Source of the DNA: Bombilactobacillus mellifer
GTDB lineage: Bacteria > Bacillota > Bacilli > Lactobacillales > Lactobacillaceae
Direction: 5' to 3'
NCBI RefSeq assembly: GCF_000970795.1
Contig: NZ_KQ034028.1
Span: 1,159,304-1,223,303 of the forward strand
Length of the DNA stretch: 64,000 bases
Shown here: positions 6,938 through 18,328 of the stretch, in pieces
Layout: each line of letters begins with the position of its first letter
Numbering within the stretch: position 1 is the first letter of the stretch
The notes under the pieces: model-generated
The model's database searches: none
What the model saw: the letters and a program-made list of their open reading frames with translations, nothing else
What the model was told of the DNA's origin: nothing
Made by a program: the position numbers and the translations under genes

Positions 6938-9757
6938 TTAATTTAGAACATATTTTAAATATTGCCCTGTGTATGATTGCGGAGTAGCGGCGATTTGTTC
7001 CGGGGTCCCTACAGCTACTACCTGGCCTCCTAAATCACCGCCTTCGGGACCTAAATCAATTACCCAATCAGCTGATTTAATAATATCCAAATTATGTTCA
7101 ATCACTACTACCGTATTACCCTGATCAACCAATCGTTGTAAAACCGTTAAAAGTCGTCGGATATCGTCCATATGCAGACCCGTAGTTGGCTCATCCAAGA
7201 TATAAAAATTGGCACCTTCTGATTGCTTATATAATTCGGAAGCTAATTTCATTCGCTGAGCTTCACCACCAGATAAGGTAGTGGCAGATTGCCCCAATTG
7301 GACATAACCTAAGCCCACATCCACAATAGTTTGCAATTTCCGCTTAATTTTGGGTAAATTCCCAAAAAAGGTCAATGCTTCAGCAACTGTCATATTCAAA
7401 ATATCGGCAATATTTTTATCTTTATAAGTAACTTCCAATGTTTCGGAATTGTAACGCGTCCCATGACAGACTTCACACGGAACATAGACATCAGGTAAGA
7501 AATTCATGGCAATTTTTATAATGCCATCGCCTTTACAAGCTTCACAGCGTCCTCCCTTGATGTTAAAGGAAAATCGTCCTTTAGAATACCCGCGCAGCTT
7601 GGCTTCGTTGGTTTGAGCAAATAAATCTCGGATATCATCAAAAACGCCAGTATAAGTCGCCGGATTGCTTCGAGGTGTCCGTCCAATTGGGCTTTGATCG
7701 ATGCTCACTAAGGAACTTAAATGTTCATAACCGGTCAATTTTGTATATTGCCCCGCATGTTGCGAACTATGGTTTAATTTTTGTGCTAAAGCCTTTTGTA
7801 AAATCAAATTTACCAGCGAAGATTTGCCAGAACCCGAAACACCCGTCACGGTGATGAATTTACCTAACGGAAAAGCCACGTCAATTTGTTTTAAATTATT
7901 TTCTGCAGCGCCAAACACTTTGACAAAATGTCCATTACCTGCACGACGCTGCTCAGGTACCCGAATCTTTTTTTTGCCCGAAAGATATTGACCAGTTAGT
8001 GAATGCGGATTAGCTGCAACATCTGCCGGAGTGCCGGACGCCACAATGTGTCCACCAGCAGCGCCGGCACCGGGACCAACATCGATCAAATAGTCCGCTT
8101 GGCGCATAGTATCTTCATCATGTTCTACTACAATCAGCGTATTACCTAGATCCCGCATTTTTTTCAAAGACCGGATCAAGCGATCATTATCCCGCTGATG
8201 TAACCCAATCGAGGGTTCATCTAAAATATATAAGACACCTGATAAATTAGACCCAATTTGCGTGGCTAACCGAATCCTTTGAGCTTCACCGCCGGACAAA
8301 GTACCTGCTGACCGTGACAAAGTTAAGTAATCCAGACCAACATTTTGCAAAAAAGTCAACCGATCAATTACCTCTTTTAAAATTGGTTGTGCAATGACAG
8401 TTTTTTGCGGAGATAACTTAATGGATTTAAAAAATGGTAATGCTTTTTTGATGGCCAAATCCGATATTTGCGCAATATTTTGACCGTTAACTTGAACACT
8501 CAGTGCCCGCTCATTTAACCGTTGTCCATGACAGGTTTGACACACAGATTCAGTCATATATTTGCGCATGATATCACGCATAAAGGCACTGGAGGGCTTC
8601 CGATACCGATGATCAATATTCGGAACTACTCCTTCAAAAGTAGTTTCGACGTCGCGAACTTTGCCAAAATCTTTGGCAAAATGAAATTTAAATTGTTGTT
8701 GGGAATCACCATACAGCAAAAAATGCTGCTGTGCTTTTGTTAATTTATTAAAAGGAGTATCTAAATCAATCCCCTTTTGCTGGGCTACTTGGCGTAACAA
8801 TTCCGGGTAATACTGGGAATGTTCCTCATTCCAAGGAACCAGTGCCCCCTGATTCAAACTAAGATTTCGATCGGGAATGACCAGGTCTAAATCAACTTCT
8901 AGTTTACTGCCCAGACCATCACAATCCGGACAAGCCCCAAAAGGAGCATTAAACGAAAATAATCTCGGTTCTAATTCACCAACGGTAAAACCGCACAAGG
9001 GACACGCGTAGTGTTCAGAAAAAATGATAGGTTCTCCGTCTATTACATCAGCTGTTAAATAGCCCCCCGACAATCTTAAAGCCGCTTCCACAGAGTCAAA
9101 TAAACGGGAACGAATTCCATCTTTAATAACAATTCGATCAACTACGACTTCAATCGTATGTTTTTGATTTTTGGGGAGTGTAATTTCTTCTGCGATATCA
9201 TGACGCTCACCGTCAATAATTACGCGCACATAACCTTGTTGAGCAATCTTTTGTAGAATCTTTTTTTGTTGCCCGCGTTTTCCCCGGACAACGGGTGATA
9301 ACAATTGAATTCTGGTTTTGGGAGGTAATTGTAATAAGCGATCCACCATTTGTTCAACTGATTGACTGCTAATGATGGTCCCATCGTTGGGACAAACCGG
9401 TGTTCCCACGCGGGCCCAGAGCAATCGCAAATAGTCATTAATTTCTGTAACTGTGCCCACGGTAGAACGTGGATTTTTAGAAGTCGTTTTTTGATCAATC
9501 GAAATTGCGGGGCTTAAGCCGTCAATGGAATCTACATCGGGTTTATCCATCTGTCCTAAAAATTGGCGTGCGTAAGAGGATAAACTTTGTACATATCGCC
9601 GTTGTCCTTCGGCGTACAGTGTATCAAAAGCTAACGAGCTTTTACCCGAGCCAGATAAACCAGTAATGACTACTAATTTATTGCGCGGAATTGCTACGTC
9701 AATATTTTTCAAATTGTGTGACCGAGCACCATGAATTACGATTTTATCATTATCCAT
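6938..9757 (-). CDS. uvrA: Excinuclease ABC subunit A
   Basis: This 939-aa ABC-type ATPase recognises bulky DNA lesions and loads UvrB in nucleotide excision repair. Both ATPase halves are complete: Walker [13 protein letters not shown] near residue 30 and [10 protein letters not shown] near 640, two LSGGEAQR signatures, and Walker [11 protein letters not shown] and [10 protein letters not shown]. Zinc fingers CPLC/CPDC (about residues 255-282) and CEAC/CEVC (about 740-770) are intact. Full family length. The ATG shares one base with the uvrB stop (TAATG), so the pair is translationally coupled and follows the LexA-controlled promoter upstream of uvrB. Confidence 0.97.
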   Translation of the reverse strand: MDNDKIVIHGARSHNLKNIDVAIPRNKLVVITGLSGSGKSSLAFDTLYAEGQRRYVQSLSSYARQFLGQMDKPDVDSIDGLSPAISIDQKTTSKNPRSTVGTVTEINDYLRLLWARVGTPVCPNDGTIISSQSVEQMVDRLLQLPPKTRIQLLSPVVRGKRGQQKKILQKIAQQGYVRVIIDGERHDIAEEITLPKNQKHTIEVVVDRIVIKDGIRSRLFDSVEAALRLSGGYLTADVIDGEPIIFSEHYACPLCGFTVGELEPRLFSFNAPFGACPDCDGLGSKLEVDLDLVIPDRNLSLNQGALVPWNEEHSQYYPELLRQVAQQKGIDLDTPFNKLTKAQQHFLLYGDSQQQFKFHFAKDFGKVRDVETTFEGVVPNIDHRYRKPSSAFMRDIMRKYMTESVCQTCHGQRLNERALSVQVNGQNIAQISDLAIKKALPFFKSIKLSPQKTVIAQPILKEVIDRLTFLQNVGLDYLTLSRSAGTLSGGEAQRIRLATQIGSNLSGVLYILDEPSIGLHQRDNDRLIRSLKKMRDLGNTLIVVEHDEDTMRQADYLIDVGPGAGAAGGHIVASGTPADVAANPHSLTGQYLSGKKKIRVPEQRRAGNGHFVKVFGAAENNLKQIDVAFPLGKFITVTGVSGSGKSSLVNLILQKALAQKLNHSSQHAGQYTKLTGYEHLSSLVSIDQSPIGRTPRSNPATYTGVFDDIRDLFAQTNEAKLRGYSKGRFSFNIKGGRCEACKGDGIIKIAMNFLPDVYVPCEVCHGTRYNSETLEVTYKDKNIADILNMTVAEALTFFGNLPKIKRKLQTIVDVGLGYVQLGQSATTLSGGEAQRMKLASELYKQSEGANFYILDEPTTGLHMDDIRRLLTVLQRLVDQGNTVVVIEHNLDIIKSADWVIDLGPEGGDLGGQVVAVGTPEQIAATPQSYTGQYLKYVLN

Positions 9758-11766
9758 TAACTAATCTCCGCTTTTAATTCTAAAATTGTATCTCTCAAGG
9801 TAGCTGCTTGTTCAAAATCTAATTTTTTAGCTGCTTGTTCCATTTGAGTTGTTAATTGTTCTAATAACGCCTGCTGATCTTTCACTGTCATATCGGCAAA
9901 ATCTAAATCATCGCTAGCTATTTGTTCAGTTTCATCTGCCGAATCGACCGCTTGAACTGCACTAATAGCTGCACGAATAGGTTTTTGAATCGTTTTGGGA
10001 GTAATATGATGCTTTTCATTAAATTGCATTTGTAATTGGCGCCGACGTTTAGTTTCGGCAATCGCTACCTGCATCGACTCCGTCAAACCATCCGCATACA
10101 TGATCACATGTCCATGTTTATTTCTGGCTGCTCGCCCAATCGTTTGAATAAGTGGCCGTTCACTACGCAAAAAACCTTCTTTGTCCGCATCTAAAATGGC
10201 AACCAATGAAACTTCCGGCACATCAATACCTTCCCGCAAAAGATTAATCCCAATTAATACATCATATTTTCCTAAACGTAAATCACGAATTATTTCGGTA
10301 CGTTCTAAAGTTTTGACATCACTGTGCAGATAGGCGACTTTCATTCCCAGATCTTTTAAATAATCCGTTAAATCCTCAGCCATTTTTTTAGTTAAGGTGG
10401 TGATCAAAGTCCGTTCATGCTGTTCAATTCGCGCATTTATTTCTCCCACCAAATCGTCAATTTGTCCCATAATCGGACGGACCTCGACATCAGGATCCAA
10501 TAAACCTGTCGGTCGAATGATTTGCTCCACAACTTCGGAGGTTTGCTGCATTTCATAAGGCCCCGGAGTGGCCGAAACATATAAAATTTGATGCACATGC
10601 TTTTCAAATTCTTGTAGAGTTAAGGGACGATTATCTAAAGCACTAGGAAGACGGAAACCATAGTCAATTAACATTTGTTTACGGGCCCGATCACCGTTGT
10701 ACATACCGCGGATTTGAGGCATCGTGACGTGTGATTCGTCAATCATAATATTAAAATCATCGGGAAAGAAGTCGAGTAACGTATAAGGTGGTTCACCTTG
10801 GGCACGGCCTTCCATATGCCGCGAATAATTTTCAATTCCCGAGGTATAACCCATTTCGCGCATCATTTCGATGTCATAATTTGTCCGCTGCTCTAATCGT
10901 TGCGCTTCCAAAAGTTTTCCCTGATTTTGCAACTCAGCGACACGCATTTTCAATTCTTGAGTAATTCGCTTTAAGGCTGCGGTCATTTGTTCTTCATTAG
11001 TCATGAAATGAGTAGCCGGAAAAATCGATACTTGTTCCCGTTCACCAATAATTTCTCCGGTTAAAGGATCCATTTCCAAAATACGATCAATTTCATCGCC
11101 AAAAAATTCGACCCGCAAAGAATTATCATCACGCGAAGCTGGGAAAATATCCACGACATCACCGCGTACCCGAAATCTTCCCCGTTGAAAGTCGATATCA
11201 TTGCGTTCGAACTGATTGTTAACTAAATCTCGTAATAGTTGGTCGCGATTTACTTCTTGTCCTGTTCTCAAGGAAATCACATTGGCTTGATATTCCCGTG
11301 GATCCCCCAAACCAAAAATACAAGAAACGGACGCCACGACAATAACATCGTTACGCTCCAATAAAGCTGAGGTGGCAGAATGACGTAATTTATCAATTTC
11401 ATCATTAATACTGGAATCTTTTTCAATATAGGTATCACTCGAAGGCACATAAGCTTCCGGTTGATAGTAATCGTAATAACTTACAAAATATTCAACGGCA
11501 TTATGCGGAAAAAATTCTTTGAACTCGCCATACAATTGCCCTGCCAAAGTTTTATTATGCGAGATTACTAAAGTAGGTTTATTTAAATTTTGAATAATAT
11601 TAGCCATGGTAAACGTTTTGCCTGTGCCCGTAGCACCCTTTAAAATTTGGGCTCGATTGCCATGTTGAAAATCAGCGGTTAATTGATCGATCGCTTGTTG
11701 CTGATCACCGGCTGGTTGATAAGGTGCCTGCAGGTCAAAATGATTATTTGTTATGCGTTTAAACAC
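9757..11766 (-). CDS. uvrB: Excinuclease ABC subunit B
   Basis: UvrB is the DEAD-like helicase that verifies damage and directs UvrC incision. It has Walker [11 protein letters not shown], the beta-hairpin [12 protein letters not shown] that clamps a DNA strand, the DESH box, helicase motif [11 protein letters not shown] and a C-terminal UVR domain for UvrA/UvrC contact. The reading frame is open up to a TTG at 11817, but the conserved N-terminus ([11 protein letters not shown]) begins at a GTG at 11766 preceded by GGGGGA about 8 nt upstream, giving 669 aa. The upstream extension would cross a terminator-like hairpin and is not conserved family sequence. Confidence 0.95.
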   Translation of the reverse strand: MFKRITNNHFDLQAPYQPAGDQQQAIDQLTADFQHGNRAQILKGATGTGKTFTMANIIQNLNKPTLVISHNKTLAGQLYGEFKEFFPHNAVEYFVSYYDYYQPEAYVPSSDTYIEKDSSINDEIDKLRHSATSALLERNDVIVVASVSCIFGLGDPREYQANVISLRTGQEVNRDQLLRDLVNNQFERNDIDFQRGRFRVRGDVVDIFPASRDDNSLRVEFFGDEIDRILEMDPLTGEIIGEREQVSIFPATHFMTNEEQMTAALKRITQELKMRVAELQNQGKLLEAQRLEQRTNYDIEMMREMGYTSGIENYSRHMEGRAQGEPPYTLLDFFPDDFNIMIDESHVTMPQIRGMYNGDRARKQMLIDYGFRLPSALDNRPLTLQEFEKHVHQILYVSATPGPYEMQQTSEVVEQIIRPTGLLDPDVEVRPIMGQIDDLVGEINARIEQHERTLITTLTKKMAEDLTDYLKDLGMKVAYLHSDVKTLERTEIIRDLRLGKYDVLIGINLLREGIDVPEVSLVAILDADKEGFLRSERPLIQTIGRAARNKHGHVIMYADGLTESMQVAIAETKRRRQLQMQFNEKHHITPKTIQKPIRAAISAVQAVDSADETEQIASDDLDFADMTVKDQQALLEQLTTQMEQAAKKLDFEQAATLRDTILELKAEIS

Positions 11767-11794
11767 TATTATTCCCCCGTTAGGATCATCAAAT

Positions 11795-11821
11795 AAAAAA
11801 GCTGGAACTCCTTCCAACTTT
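11795..11821 (-). terminator. Terminator-like hairpin in the uvrB leader
   Basis: On minus, 11821-11812 pairs with 11807-11798 (10 bp with one G-U) around a GGAG loop, followed by six U. It lies between the LexA-box promoter and the uvrB ribosome-binding site. It can end pgcA read-through or attenuate uvrBA. Confidence 0.6.
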
Positions 11822-11833
11822 TACGACGTTAAC

Positions 11834-11859
11834 ATTTTAGCATAGCGAACATACTTTCG
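11834..11859 (-). promoter_or_regulatory. SOS promoter of uvrBA with LexA box
   Basis: CGAACATACTTTCG at 11846-11859 matches the Gram-positive LexA box CGAAC-N4-GTTCG at 9 of 10 fixed positions. On minus it lies just upstream of an extended -10, TGCTAAAAT, with TAAAAT at 11839-11834. LexA bound here would block RNA polymerase. Confidence 0.8.
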
Positions 11860-11927
11860 CGAGGATTTTAATATAGTTTTTCTAAAAATTTATTTTAAGT
11901 AATTATTTTTAAATAACAACAGGAAGA

Positions 11928-13646
11928 CTAATACCAGCTTTCTACAGCTTCACTATACGCCGCCAGTTTTTCTGTGGCTCCATTTTGGGTCGGATCACTG
12001 ACTCCCACATAATTTTTAATTTTCGGTTCAGTCCCGGAAGGGCGCACTGCAATCCAAGTATCATCTGCTAACCAAAACTTCAACACATTAGAAGTCGGTA
12101 AATTGAGCTTTTGCTTTGAACCATCTGCATTGAGCTGCTGCCCCAGTTGAAAATCTTGCACACTCACAACCTTGGTGCCATTAATTTCATGGGGATTATT
12201 AGTCCGAAACTCGGTCATTAATTGCCGCATATGCTTTGGACCATCCACTCCTGTAAAACTTTTCGAAAAGGTTTTTTCTTGGAAATAACCATACTTTTGA
12301 TACAAAGCCTGTAATCCATCATATAAAGTTTGATTTTGACTTTTATAATAAGCAGCTACTTCCGCTAAAAGCAGACTGGCCTGGATGGCATCTTTATCGC
12401 GAACAAATGGTTTAATCAAATAACCATAACTCTCTTCAAAACCAAATAAAAATTCGTGCGCTTGGGTAGCCTCAAATTGTTCAATTTGTTCAGCAATAAA
12501 CTTAAATCCAGTCAAAACATTTATCATTTGCACCTGATAATTTTGAGCAATTTTCGTGGCCATTTCTGTAGAGACAATCGATTTAACTACTACTCCGTTA
12601 GCCGGTAGTGTATGCAAACGTTGTTTGGCACTCAAAATGTATTCTAATAGTACACAGGCAATTTGATTTCCGGTCATTAATTGATATTCGCCATCAGGTT
12701 GTCGCACCGCTGCTCCTAAGCGATCTGCATCCGGATCTGTCGCAATTAAAACTGGTGCAGCTACCTGCTTGCCATCACGGATAGATAAATCAAAAGTTTC
12801 CGGGAATTCGGGATTAGGGAATTTAACAGTGGCGAATTCCGGATCCAAAATGGCTTGTTCTTTTACTAACTGCATATTAGTTAAACCTGCTTGTCGAAAA
12901 ACCCGCTCCGCCAACATTTTACCGGTTCCATGCAATGGCGTATACACAAAACGCATTTGGGCATGTGTCTGCAGTAAATTGGTATCAATAGATACAGATT
13001 TAATTTCATGAAGATAGGCTTGATCCACATCTTCACCAATCATCGTCAATAAATTTTGTTGGCGCATTTCATGTAAATCACTGACAGAAATTGCAAATAC
13101 GTTATCAGCAGCCCGAACATACTGCGTAATCAAATCTGATTCTTTTGGGGGCATTTGACCACCATCAGGTCCATAAATTTTAAATCCATTATATTGAGCT
13201 GGATTGTGACTGGCTGTAATCATAATTCCCGCATAAGATTGTAAATATCGTACGGCAAATGATAATTCCGGGGTCGGCCTTAAACTATCAAATAAATAAA
13301 CTGGAATTTGGTGCTGCCCGAGAACCCGTGCTGCTTCTTCTGCAAACAGGGTAGAATTATACCGTGAATCAAAACTAATCGCTACTCCGCGCTGTTTATC
13401 ACTAGTTGTCAAAGTATCCATAAAACGAGCCAAACCTTCTGTGGCTTGCCGGACAGTATAAATATTCATACAGTGGATTCCCGGAGCAATAACGCCCCGC
13501 ATGCCCGCTGTCCCAAATTCCATGGGAGCATAAAAATATTCTTCTAATTGTGCCGGATTATCCTGCAGAGCTTGTAATTGTTGTTTCAAAGTTGGATCTA
13601 AATGCGGATAATCGATCCAATGTTGATAATTTGCCTTCCAACTCAT
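11928..13646 (-). CDS. pgcA: Phosphoglucomutase / phosphomannomutase family (alpha-PGM)
   Basis: This 572-aa, alpha-D-phosphohexomutase interconverts glucose-6-phosphate and glucose-1-phosphate, feeding UDP-glucose for glycolipid, teichoic acid and exopolysaccharide synthesis encoded elsewhere in this window. It has the active-site phosphoserine loop TASHNPAQYNG near residue 143, the metal loop DPDADRLG near 290, the sugar-binding loop GFEESYGY near 390 and the phosphate-binding motif RPSGTEPK near 530. Length and motifs match Bacillus PgcA. ATG start with GGAGGTTTATTG upstream. It follows trxB after a terminator and precedes the uvrB promoter. Confidence 0.93.
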   Translation of the reverse strand: MSWKANYQHWIDYPHLDPTLKQQLQALQDNPAQLEEYFYAPMEFGTAGMRGVIAPGIHCMNIYTVRQATEGLARFMDTLTTSDKQRGVAISFDSRYNSTLFAEEAARVLGQHQIPVYLFDSLRPTPELSFAVRYLQSYAGIMITASHNPAQYNGFKIYGPDGGQMPPKESDLITQYVRAADNVFAISVSDLHEMRQQNLLTMIGEDVDQAYLHEIKSVSIDTNLLQTHAQMRFVYTPLHGTGKMLAERVFRQAGLTNMQLVKEQAILDPEFATVKFPNPEFPETFDLSIRDGKQVAAPVLIATDPDADRLGAAVRQPDGEYQLMTGNQIACVLLEYILSAKQRLHTLPANGVVVKSIVSTEMATKIAQNYQVQMINVLTGFKFIAEQIEQFEATQAHEFLFGFEESYGYLIKPFVRDKDAIQASLLLAEVAAYYKSQNQTLYDGLQALYQKYGYFQEKTFSKSFTGVDGPKHMRQLMTEFRTNNPHEINGTKVVSVQDFQLGQQLNADGSKQKLNLPTSNVLKFWLADDTWIAVRPSGTEPKIKNYVGVSDPTQNGATEKLAAYSEAVESWY

Positions 13647-13699
13647 GCTTCAATAAACCTCCATCGTTGTTCAATTCACTCCAATTATACCGTTTGCAC

Positions 13700-13726
13700 A
13701 AAAAAAGACCAATAGCGCTCGGTCTT
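13700..13726 (-). terminator. Rho-independent terminator of the hprK-lgt-trxB operon
   Basis: The stem AAGACC (13705-13710) with GGTCTT (13721-13726) overlaps the trxB stop codon and is followed on minus by about seven U. Confidence 0.82.
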
Positions 13727-14648
13727 AATCAGTCAAGGTTTGTAAATAATTAAAAACTTCCTGTCCTGCTATACCACCATCACCAACAGCAGTCGTGATT
13801 TGTCGTAAATCTTTTTTACGAACATCACCCACCGCAAAAATACCGGGAACCGTGGTTTCCATATGATCATTAGTAGTGATCCAGCCAGCAGCATCAGTGA
13901 TATTTAAATTAGATAATTCTTGCGTATTGGGTTGAATACCTACATAAATGAAAACGCCACTACCACTCGCAACTTTAATTTCGTTGCTGACTTTATCACG
14001 GTATTGGACGCCCGTTACGCCCTGTTCATTACCAATAATTTTTTGAACATCGGCATTCCAAATAAAATTCACTTTTTCATTAGCAAAAGCCCGTTTTTGT
14101 AAAATCTGTTGGGCCCGTAATTGATCCCGGCGGTGAATAATGGTGACAGACTTCGCTAATTGTGTTAGATAAACTCCTTCTTCCACAGCAGAATCTCCGC
14201 CACCAATAACTAAGACATCTTCATTTTTAAAAAAGGCCCCATCACACACTGCACAATAAGAAACTCCTCGACCAGAGTATTCTTGTTCACCTGGTATACC
14301 CAGTTTTTTATATTCAGAACCTGTAGCAATTATCACCGATTTGGCCGTGAAGGTGTCATCACTAGTTTGAATTTCCTTGACCAGACCCTGATCGACAATT
14401 TGTTTTACAGTGCCATATTGATATTCCACACCAAATTGGGTCGCGGAATGATACATCTTCTCACCTAATTCCGGACCTAAAATTGAATCAAATCCCGGAT
14501 AATTCTCAACCGCTGCTGTATTATTTAGCTGGCCGCCATAAATACCGCGATCTAATAATAAAACTTTTAAATTAGCGCGTGAAGCATATAACGCTGCTGT
14601 TAAACCACCTGGACCAGCACCAATGATTGCTACATCGTATGTGGACAT
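13725..14648 (-). CDS. trxB: Thioredoxin-disulfide reductase
   Basis: This 307-aa flavoprotein uses NADPH to reduce thioredoxin in the cytosol. It shows the FAD-binding GAGPGGLTAAL at residues 10-20, the redox-active CAVC near residue 132, the NADPH-binding GGGDSAVEEG near 150 and the C-terminal FAD motif VGDVR. Standard family length. ATG start. It is last in the block hprK-lgt-trxB, separated from lgt by 58 nt in which a TATAAT at 14687-14682 could serve as an internal promoter, although no good -35 accompanies it. Confidence 0.96.
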   Translation of the reverse strand: MSTYDVAIIGAGPGGLTAALYASRANLKVLLLDRGIYGGQLNNTAAVENYPGFDSILGPELGEKMYHSATQFGVEYQYGTVKQIVDQGLVKEIQTSDDTFTAKSVIIATGSEYKKLGIPGEQEYSGRGVSYCAVCDGAFFKNEDVLVIGGGDSAVEEGVYLTQLAKSVTIIHRRDQLRAQQILQKRAFANEKVNFIWNADVQKIIGNEQGVTGVQYRDKVSNEIKVASGSGVFIYVGIQPNTQELSNLNITDAAGWITTNDHMETTVPGIFAVGDVRKKDLRQITTAVGDGGIAGQEVFNYLQTLTD

Positions 14649-14706
14649 AACTTAATTGCCTCTTTTCTTCAAAATAATTTAATTATAAATACTAGGACTT
14701 ATTTAC

Positions 14707-15522
14707 TTAGGATTGATTAGATACATAATCCGACAATGCTTGCTGACGTCGTCGATAAATAATCATTAAAATTGCAGCTACAAATAAAATTCCCGATAAA
14801 ATTTGCGAAACTCTTAAACCAGCGGCTAAATACAAACTATCAGTACGCATACCTTCAATGAAAAAGCGACCAAAAGCATACCAAATTACATAAGTTAAAA
14901 ATACTTCCCCCTGTTTGAAAAGATGCGGTCGATGTCGCAAACTTAATAAAATGATTAAACCTAACAAATTCCATAGAGATTCATACAAAAAAGTGGGTTG
15001 GCGATAATGACCATTTATTAGCATTTGTTGAATAATCCAATTAGGTAAATGCAAATTTTCTAAAAAAGCCCGCGAAGTAATAGCGCCAAAAGCTTCTTGA
15101 TTCATAAAATTACCCCAGCGGCCCACAATTTGTCCAATCAATACACTAGGAGATGCAATATCTAAGATCAACCAAACAGGTAAGTGGCGATGATGAGTAA
15201 ATATAATAGTCACAAGCAAGGCAGCTATTAAGCCCCCATAAATTGCCAGTCCGCCATGCCAAATCTTCCAAATCTCACTGGGATGTTGCGCATAAAACGG
15301 CCACTGAAATAACACATAGTAACTCCGAGCTCCAATTAGCGCAAAGGGCACACCCCATAAAACTAAATCGACAATTTGATCAGGATCTACTTGACGTAAA
15401 CGGGCTTCATGCAGGGCCAAACTAATCCCCAATAATGCTCCCACAGTAATCAAAAAACCATACCAGCGAATAGTAAAGGGGCCCCAGGTTAAGAAAATAG
15501 GATTGAACGCAGTGGAACTCAT
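14707..15522 (-). CDS. lgt: Prolipoprotein diacylglyceryl transferase
   Basis: Lgt transfers diacylglycerol from phosphatidylglycerol to the lipobox cysteine of prolipoproteins such as the PstS encoded nearby. The 271-aa protein has about seven membrane helices, the HGGLAIYGG motif near residue 88 and the Lgt signature [13 protein letters not shown] near 133. Its ATG overlaps the hprK stop by 4 nt, so the genes are coupled. The C-terminal basic stretch YRRRQQ is cytosolic. No anomalies. Confidence 0.96.
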   Translation of the reverse strand: MSSTAFNPIFLTWGPFTIRWYGFLITVGALLGISLALHEARLRQVDPDQIVDLVLWGVPFALIGARSYYVLFQWPFYAQHPSEIWKIWHGGLAIYGGLIAALLVTIIFTHHRHLPVWLILDIASPSVLIGQIVGRWGNFMNQEAFGAITSRAFLENLHLPNWIIQQMLINGHYRQPTFLYESLWNLLGLIILLSLRHRPHLFKQGEVFLTYVIWYAFGRFFIEGMRTDSLYLAAGLRVSQILSGILFVAAILMIIYRRRQQALSDYVSNQS

Positions 15523-16469
15523 TGCTTTTTACCACTCTTGGAATTAGCTTTAATTAAAGCGGTCAAATCATGTTCGAAGCGGTCAGCTGCATTGTAACCT
15601 AATTTTTTACACCGATAGTCCATGGCCGCAACTTCAATAATATTGGAAATGTTCCGCCCAACTTTGACTGGAATTTCCAAAGAAGGAACCGCAACATTTA
15701 AAATAGTTTCAGTTTGATTCTTTAAGCCGATGCGTTCGTAATTAGTGTTTTCTGACCAGGTACTCAGATTAATAATTAAAGCTATTTCCATAGAAGAACG
15801 CACCGCTCGCGCTCCGAACAAGGTCATGATATCAATAATTCCAATCCCGCGAACTTCCATGAGATTTTTTAAAATGGCGGGGGCTTCACCTACTAAAGTA
15901 TGTTCATTTTGCTGATAAATATCTACCCGATCATCAGCAACTAAGCGGTGCCCATTTTTGATCAATTCCAGGGCGGTTTCACTTTTACCAATGCCCGAAT
16001 CACCTTTAATCAAGACCCCGATCCCATAGACATCTACTAAAACCCCATGGATACTTTGTCGAGGTGATAAAACCTTTTCCAAATACTGCGTAATTATGTT
16101 AGATACTCGCGTTGTGGTTAACGGAGAGCCCAAAATCGGAATTTGTGCTTCATTAGCCGCACGACACATCTCTTTGGAAGGTTGAATGCCGCGAGAAAAC
16201 ACAAAGGCAGGCGTTTTGGGGGTACACATTTGCTGTAAGACATGATATCGGTTATCTGACGTCATCATCCGGGCATACGAAGTTTCTGTTTGTCCAAACA
16301 ATTGAACCCGTTCGGCCGGATAAAAATCAAAATAGCCGGTTAACTCCAAGCCAGGACGTGAAATTTCAATTTCAGAAACTGATCGCTGCGCCATATATTG
16401 GCTGCCCGTATAATTCACAACACTGGTATGATCAACAATATCTTGCACTGTAGCAGCTGTTTTATTCAT
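15519..16469 (-). CDS. hprK: HPr kinase/phosphorylase
   Basis: HPrK/P phosphorylates or dephosphorylates Ser46 of HPr in response to fructose-bisphosphate, ATP and phosphate, controlling catabolite repression through CcpA. The 316-aa protein has the Walker [11 protein letters not shown] near residue 152 and the family signature [16 protein letters not shown] near 202, with the catalytic His in the N-terminal part. The first gene of hprK-lgt-trxB; it lies 15 nt after the small membrane protein gene. ATG start with GGAAG upstream. Confidence 0.96.
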   Translation of the reverse strand: MNKTAATVQDIVDHTSVVNYTGSQYMAQRSVSEIEISRPGLELTGYFDFYPAERVQLFGQTETSYARMMTSDNRYHVLQQMCTPKTPAFVFSRGIQPSKEMCRAANEAQIPILGSPLTTTRVSNIITQYLEKVLSPRQSIHGVLVDVYGIGVLIKGDSGIGKSETALELIKNGHRLVADDRVDIYQQNEHTLVGEAPAILKNLMEVRGIGIIDIMTLFGARAVRSSMEIALIINLSTWSENTNYERIGLKNQTETILNVAVPSLEIPVKVGRNISNIIEVAAMDYRCKKLGYNAADRFEHDLTALIKANSKSGKKQ

Positions 16470-16484
16470 TGCTTACTTCCTTTT

Positions 16485-16835
16485 CTAATAACGATTCTGA
16501 AATGCGCGATAACCTACGAACCAATTAGCCACCGACATAATTACTGACACAATCACCGCTGCACCAAAGCTGCGAAAACCAAATCCGGGAATCAGCAACG
16601 TAATAATTTCTAAAGTGAACGCATTGACAACTACCGAAAACAATCCGAAAGTCAACAAAGTGATGGGAAATGAAATAATGTGCAGTAACGGCTTAATCGT
16701 CATATTTAAAAGTACTAAAACGAATCCCGCCACAATCGCGGTAGTAAAATTATTAAGAAAAAACATTGTTGGCAAAACTTGCGCGAGAGCCATGAAAAGC
16801 AAAGTATTAATTATTGTCTGATAGATGACTTTCAT
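16485..16835 (-). CDS. Phage-holin-family-IV-like small membrane protein (YvlD type)
   Basis: This 116-aa protein is almost entirely four hydrophobic segments, with the family-typical NMTIKPLLHIISFPITLLTFG stretch at about residues 45-65. Members occur widely in Firmicutes chromosomes next to hprK and phoU and are not phage-derived despite the family name. Function is unknown; a role in envelope stress has been suggested for YvlD. ATG start. It lies 35 nt after phoU and 15 nt before hprK, probably in one transcript. Confidence 0.75.
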   Translation of the reverse strand: MKVIYQTIINTLLFMALAQVLPTMFFLNNFTTAIVAGFVLVLLNMTIKPLLHIISFPITLLTFGLFSVVVNAFTLEIITLLIPGFGFRSFGAAVIVSVIMSVANWFVGYRAFQNRY

Positions 16836-16870
16836 GCATTAACCACTCCAAAAATAATAGTTGAAACCTG

Positions 16871-17548
16871 TTATACATTCGGTTTAGTTTTTTTTACATT
16901 TAACTCCGCCAATTTGCCGCGCTTTAAATAAACGACCCATTCGCACAAATTAATGACGTAATCACCCATTCGTTCCAAATAGTTGGCCACCGAAACGTAA
17001 ATGGTGCCCACTTCGACCATCTTGGAATCTGTTTTCATTTTTTCAACACATAGGCGTTCAATTTGTTTAATCAACTGATCAATTTCTAAATCGCGTTGTG
17101 CAATCTTGGTGGCAGCCTTAGCATCTTCTTGCAGGTAGGCGTTAATTGCTTGCCCGAACATGGCTTCCACTTTTTCATAAACTTGTTGGATTAATTTTTC
17201 CACAGCCTCAATGGTAGGTTTTCCCTGAAGCTGTAAAACAGAATGAGCAATGCTGACAGCATGATCCCCCATTCGCTCTAAATCAGAACTGGCTTTTAAA
17301 ACCGTCACAATCATTCGTAAATCACTAGAAACAGGTTGTTGCAGCGCGATCATTTCAAAGGATTTTTTTTCTAAATCCATTTCACGATTATTAATTCGTT
17401 GATCATTGTGAATTACTTGCTGGGCCAATTCCGGATCATGATTAATTAAAGCCATCACAGCTTTTTTAATAGCTTCATTCACCATCATTCCCATTTCGGA
17501 AAAACGTACATGTAAATTTTGGAGCTCTGTTTCAAATTCACTGCGCAT
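16871..17548 (-). CDS. phoU: Phosphate transport system regulator PhoU
   Basis: This 225-aa, all-helical protein has two PhoU repeats, each with an ERMGDHAVSIA or ERMGDYVINLC motif (near residues 90 and 190) that binds metal clusters. PhoU senses PstB activity and normally restrains both the transporter and a PhoR-type kinase. Here the nearby kinase lacks its histidine, so PhoU may act only on the transporter or on another partner. It is the last pst gene, 9 nt after the second pstB. ATG start with AGGAGA upstream. Confidence 0.94.
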   Translation of the reverse strand: MRSEFETELQNLHVRFSEMGMMVNEAIKKAVMALINHDPELAQQVIHNDQRINNREMDLEKKSFEMIALQQPVSSDLRMIVTVLKASSDLERMGDHAVSIAHSVLQLQGKPTIEAVEKLIQQVYEKVEAMFGQAINAYLQEDAKAATKIAQRDLEIDQLIKQIERLCVEKMKTDSKMVEVGTIYVSVANYLERMGDYVINLCEWVVYLKRGKLAELNVKKTKPNV

Positions 17549-17557
17549 AATTATCTC

Positions 17558-18316
17558 CTATCCAAATCGACCACTGATATAATCCTCCGTTTTCTGATCA
17601 GCAGGATTCATAAACATTTTTTTTGTATTATCCATCTCAATTAGTTCTCCTTGATAAAAAAAAGCTGTTTGATCGGAAATTCGTGATGCTTGATGCATAC
17701 TGTGCGTAACAATCACAATGGTATATTGTTCCCGTAATTCTAATAAAGTATTTTCCACTTTAGTCGCAGAAATCGGATCTAAAGCGGAGGTGGGTTCATC
17801 TAATAAAATGACTTCCGGATGGACCGCAATAACTCGTGCAATACAAACACGCTGCTGCTGCCCGCCAGAAAGGGCCAGTGCACTTTGATCCAGTTTATCT
17901 TTGACATCGTCCCAAACTGCCGCCGCCCGTAAACTAGTTTCGACAGCTTCATCAAGTTTTAGTCGGTCATGAATCCCCGCAATTCTGAGACCATAAACAA
18001 CATTATCATAAATGGAAAAAGGAAATGGATTGGGTTGTTGAAAGACCATCCCTACTTTTTTGCGTAATTGTACAGTATCCATACTGGGAGCATAAATATT
18101 TTGTCCTTCTAAGGACACATTACCGGTAATCGTTACCTCCGGAATGAGGTCATTCATGCGATTTAAAGTGCGCAAAAATGTTGATTTGCCACAACCCGAA
18201 GGCCCAATCATCGCAGTAATTTGATGCCAATTAATTGCCATGGTGATTCCCTTGAGGGCTTCTTTTTTACCATAAAATAGATGCACATCTTGGGCCGTCA
18301 TTACGGGTTTTGTCAT
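17558..18316 (-). CDS. pstB: Phosphate ABC transporter ATP-binding protein (second copy)
   Basis: This 252-aa ATPase of the high-affinity phosphate importer shows Walker [13 protein letters not shown] near residue 38, the ABC signature LSGGQQQR near 150, Walker [14 protein letters not shown] and a switch His in VTHSMHQA. It is one of two adjacent pstB genes, an arrangement common in lactobacilli and other Firmicutes. It lies 12 nt after the other copy and 9 nt before phoU. The two copies are clearly diverged and not a recent duplication. Confidence 0.94.
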   Translation of the reverse strand: MTKPVMTAQDVHLFYGKKEALKGITMAINWHQITAMIGPSGCGKSTFLRTLNRMNDLIPEVTITGNVSLEGQNIYAPSMDTVQLRKKVGMVFQQPNPFPFSIYDNVVYGLRIAGIHDRLKLDEAVETSLRAAAVWDDVKDKLDQSALALSGGQQQRVCIARVIAVHPEVILLDEPTSALDPISATKVENTLLELREQYTIVIVTHSMHQASRISDQTAFFYQGELIEMDNTKKMFMNPADQKTEDYISGRFG

Positions 18317-18328
18317 TATGATCCACTC

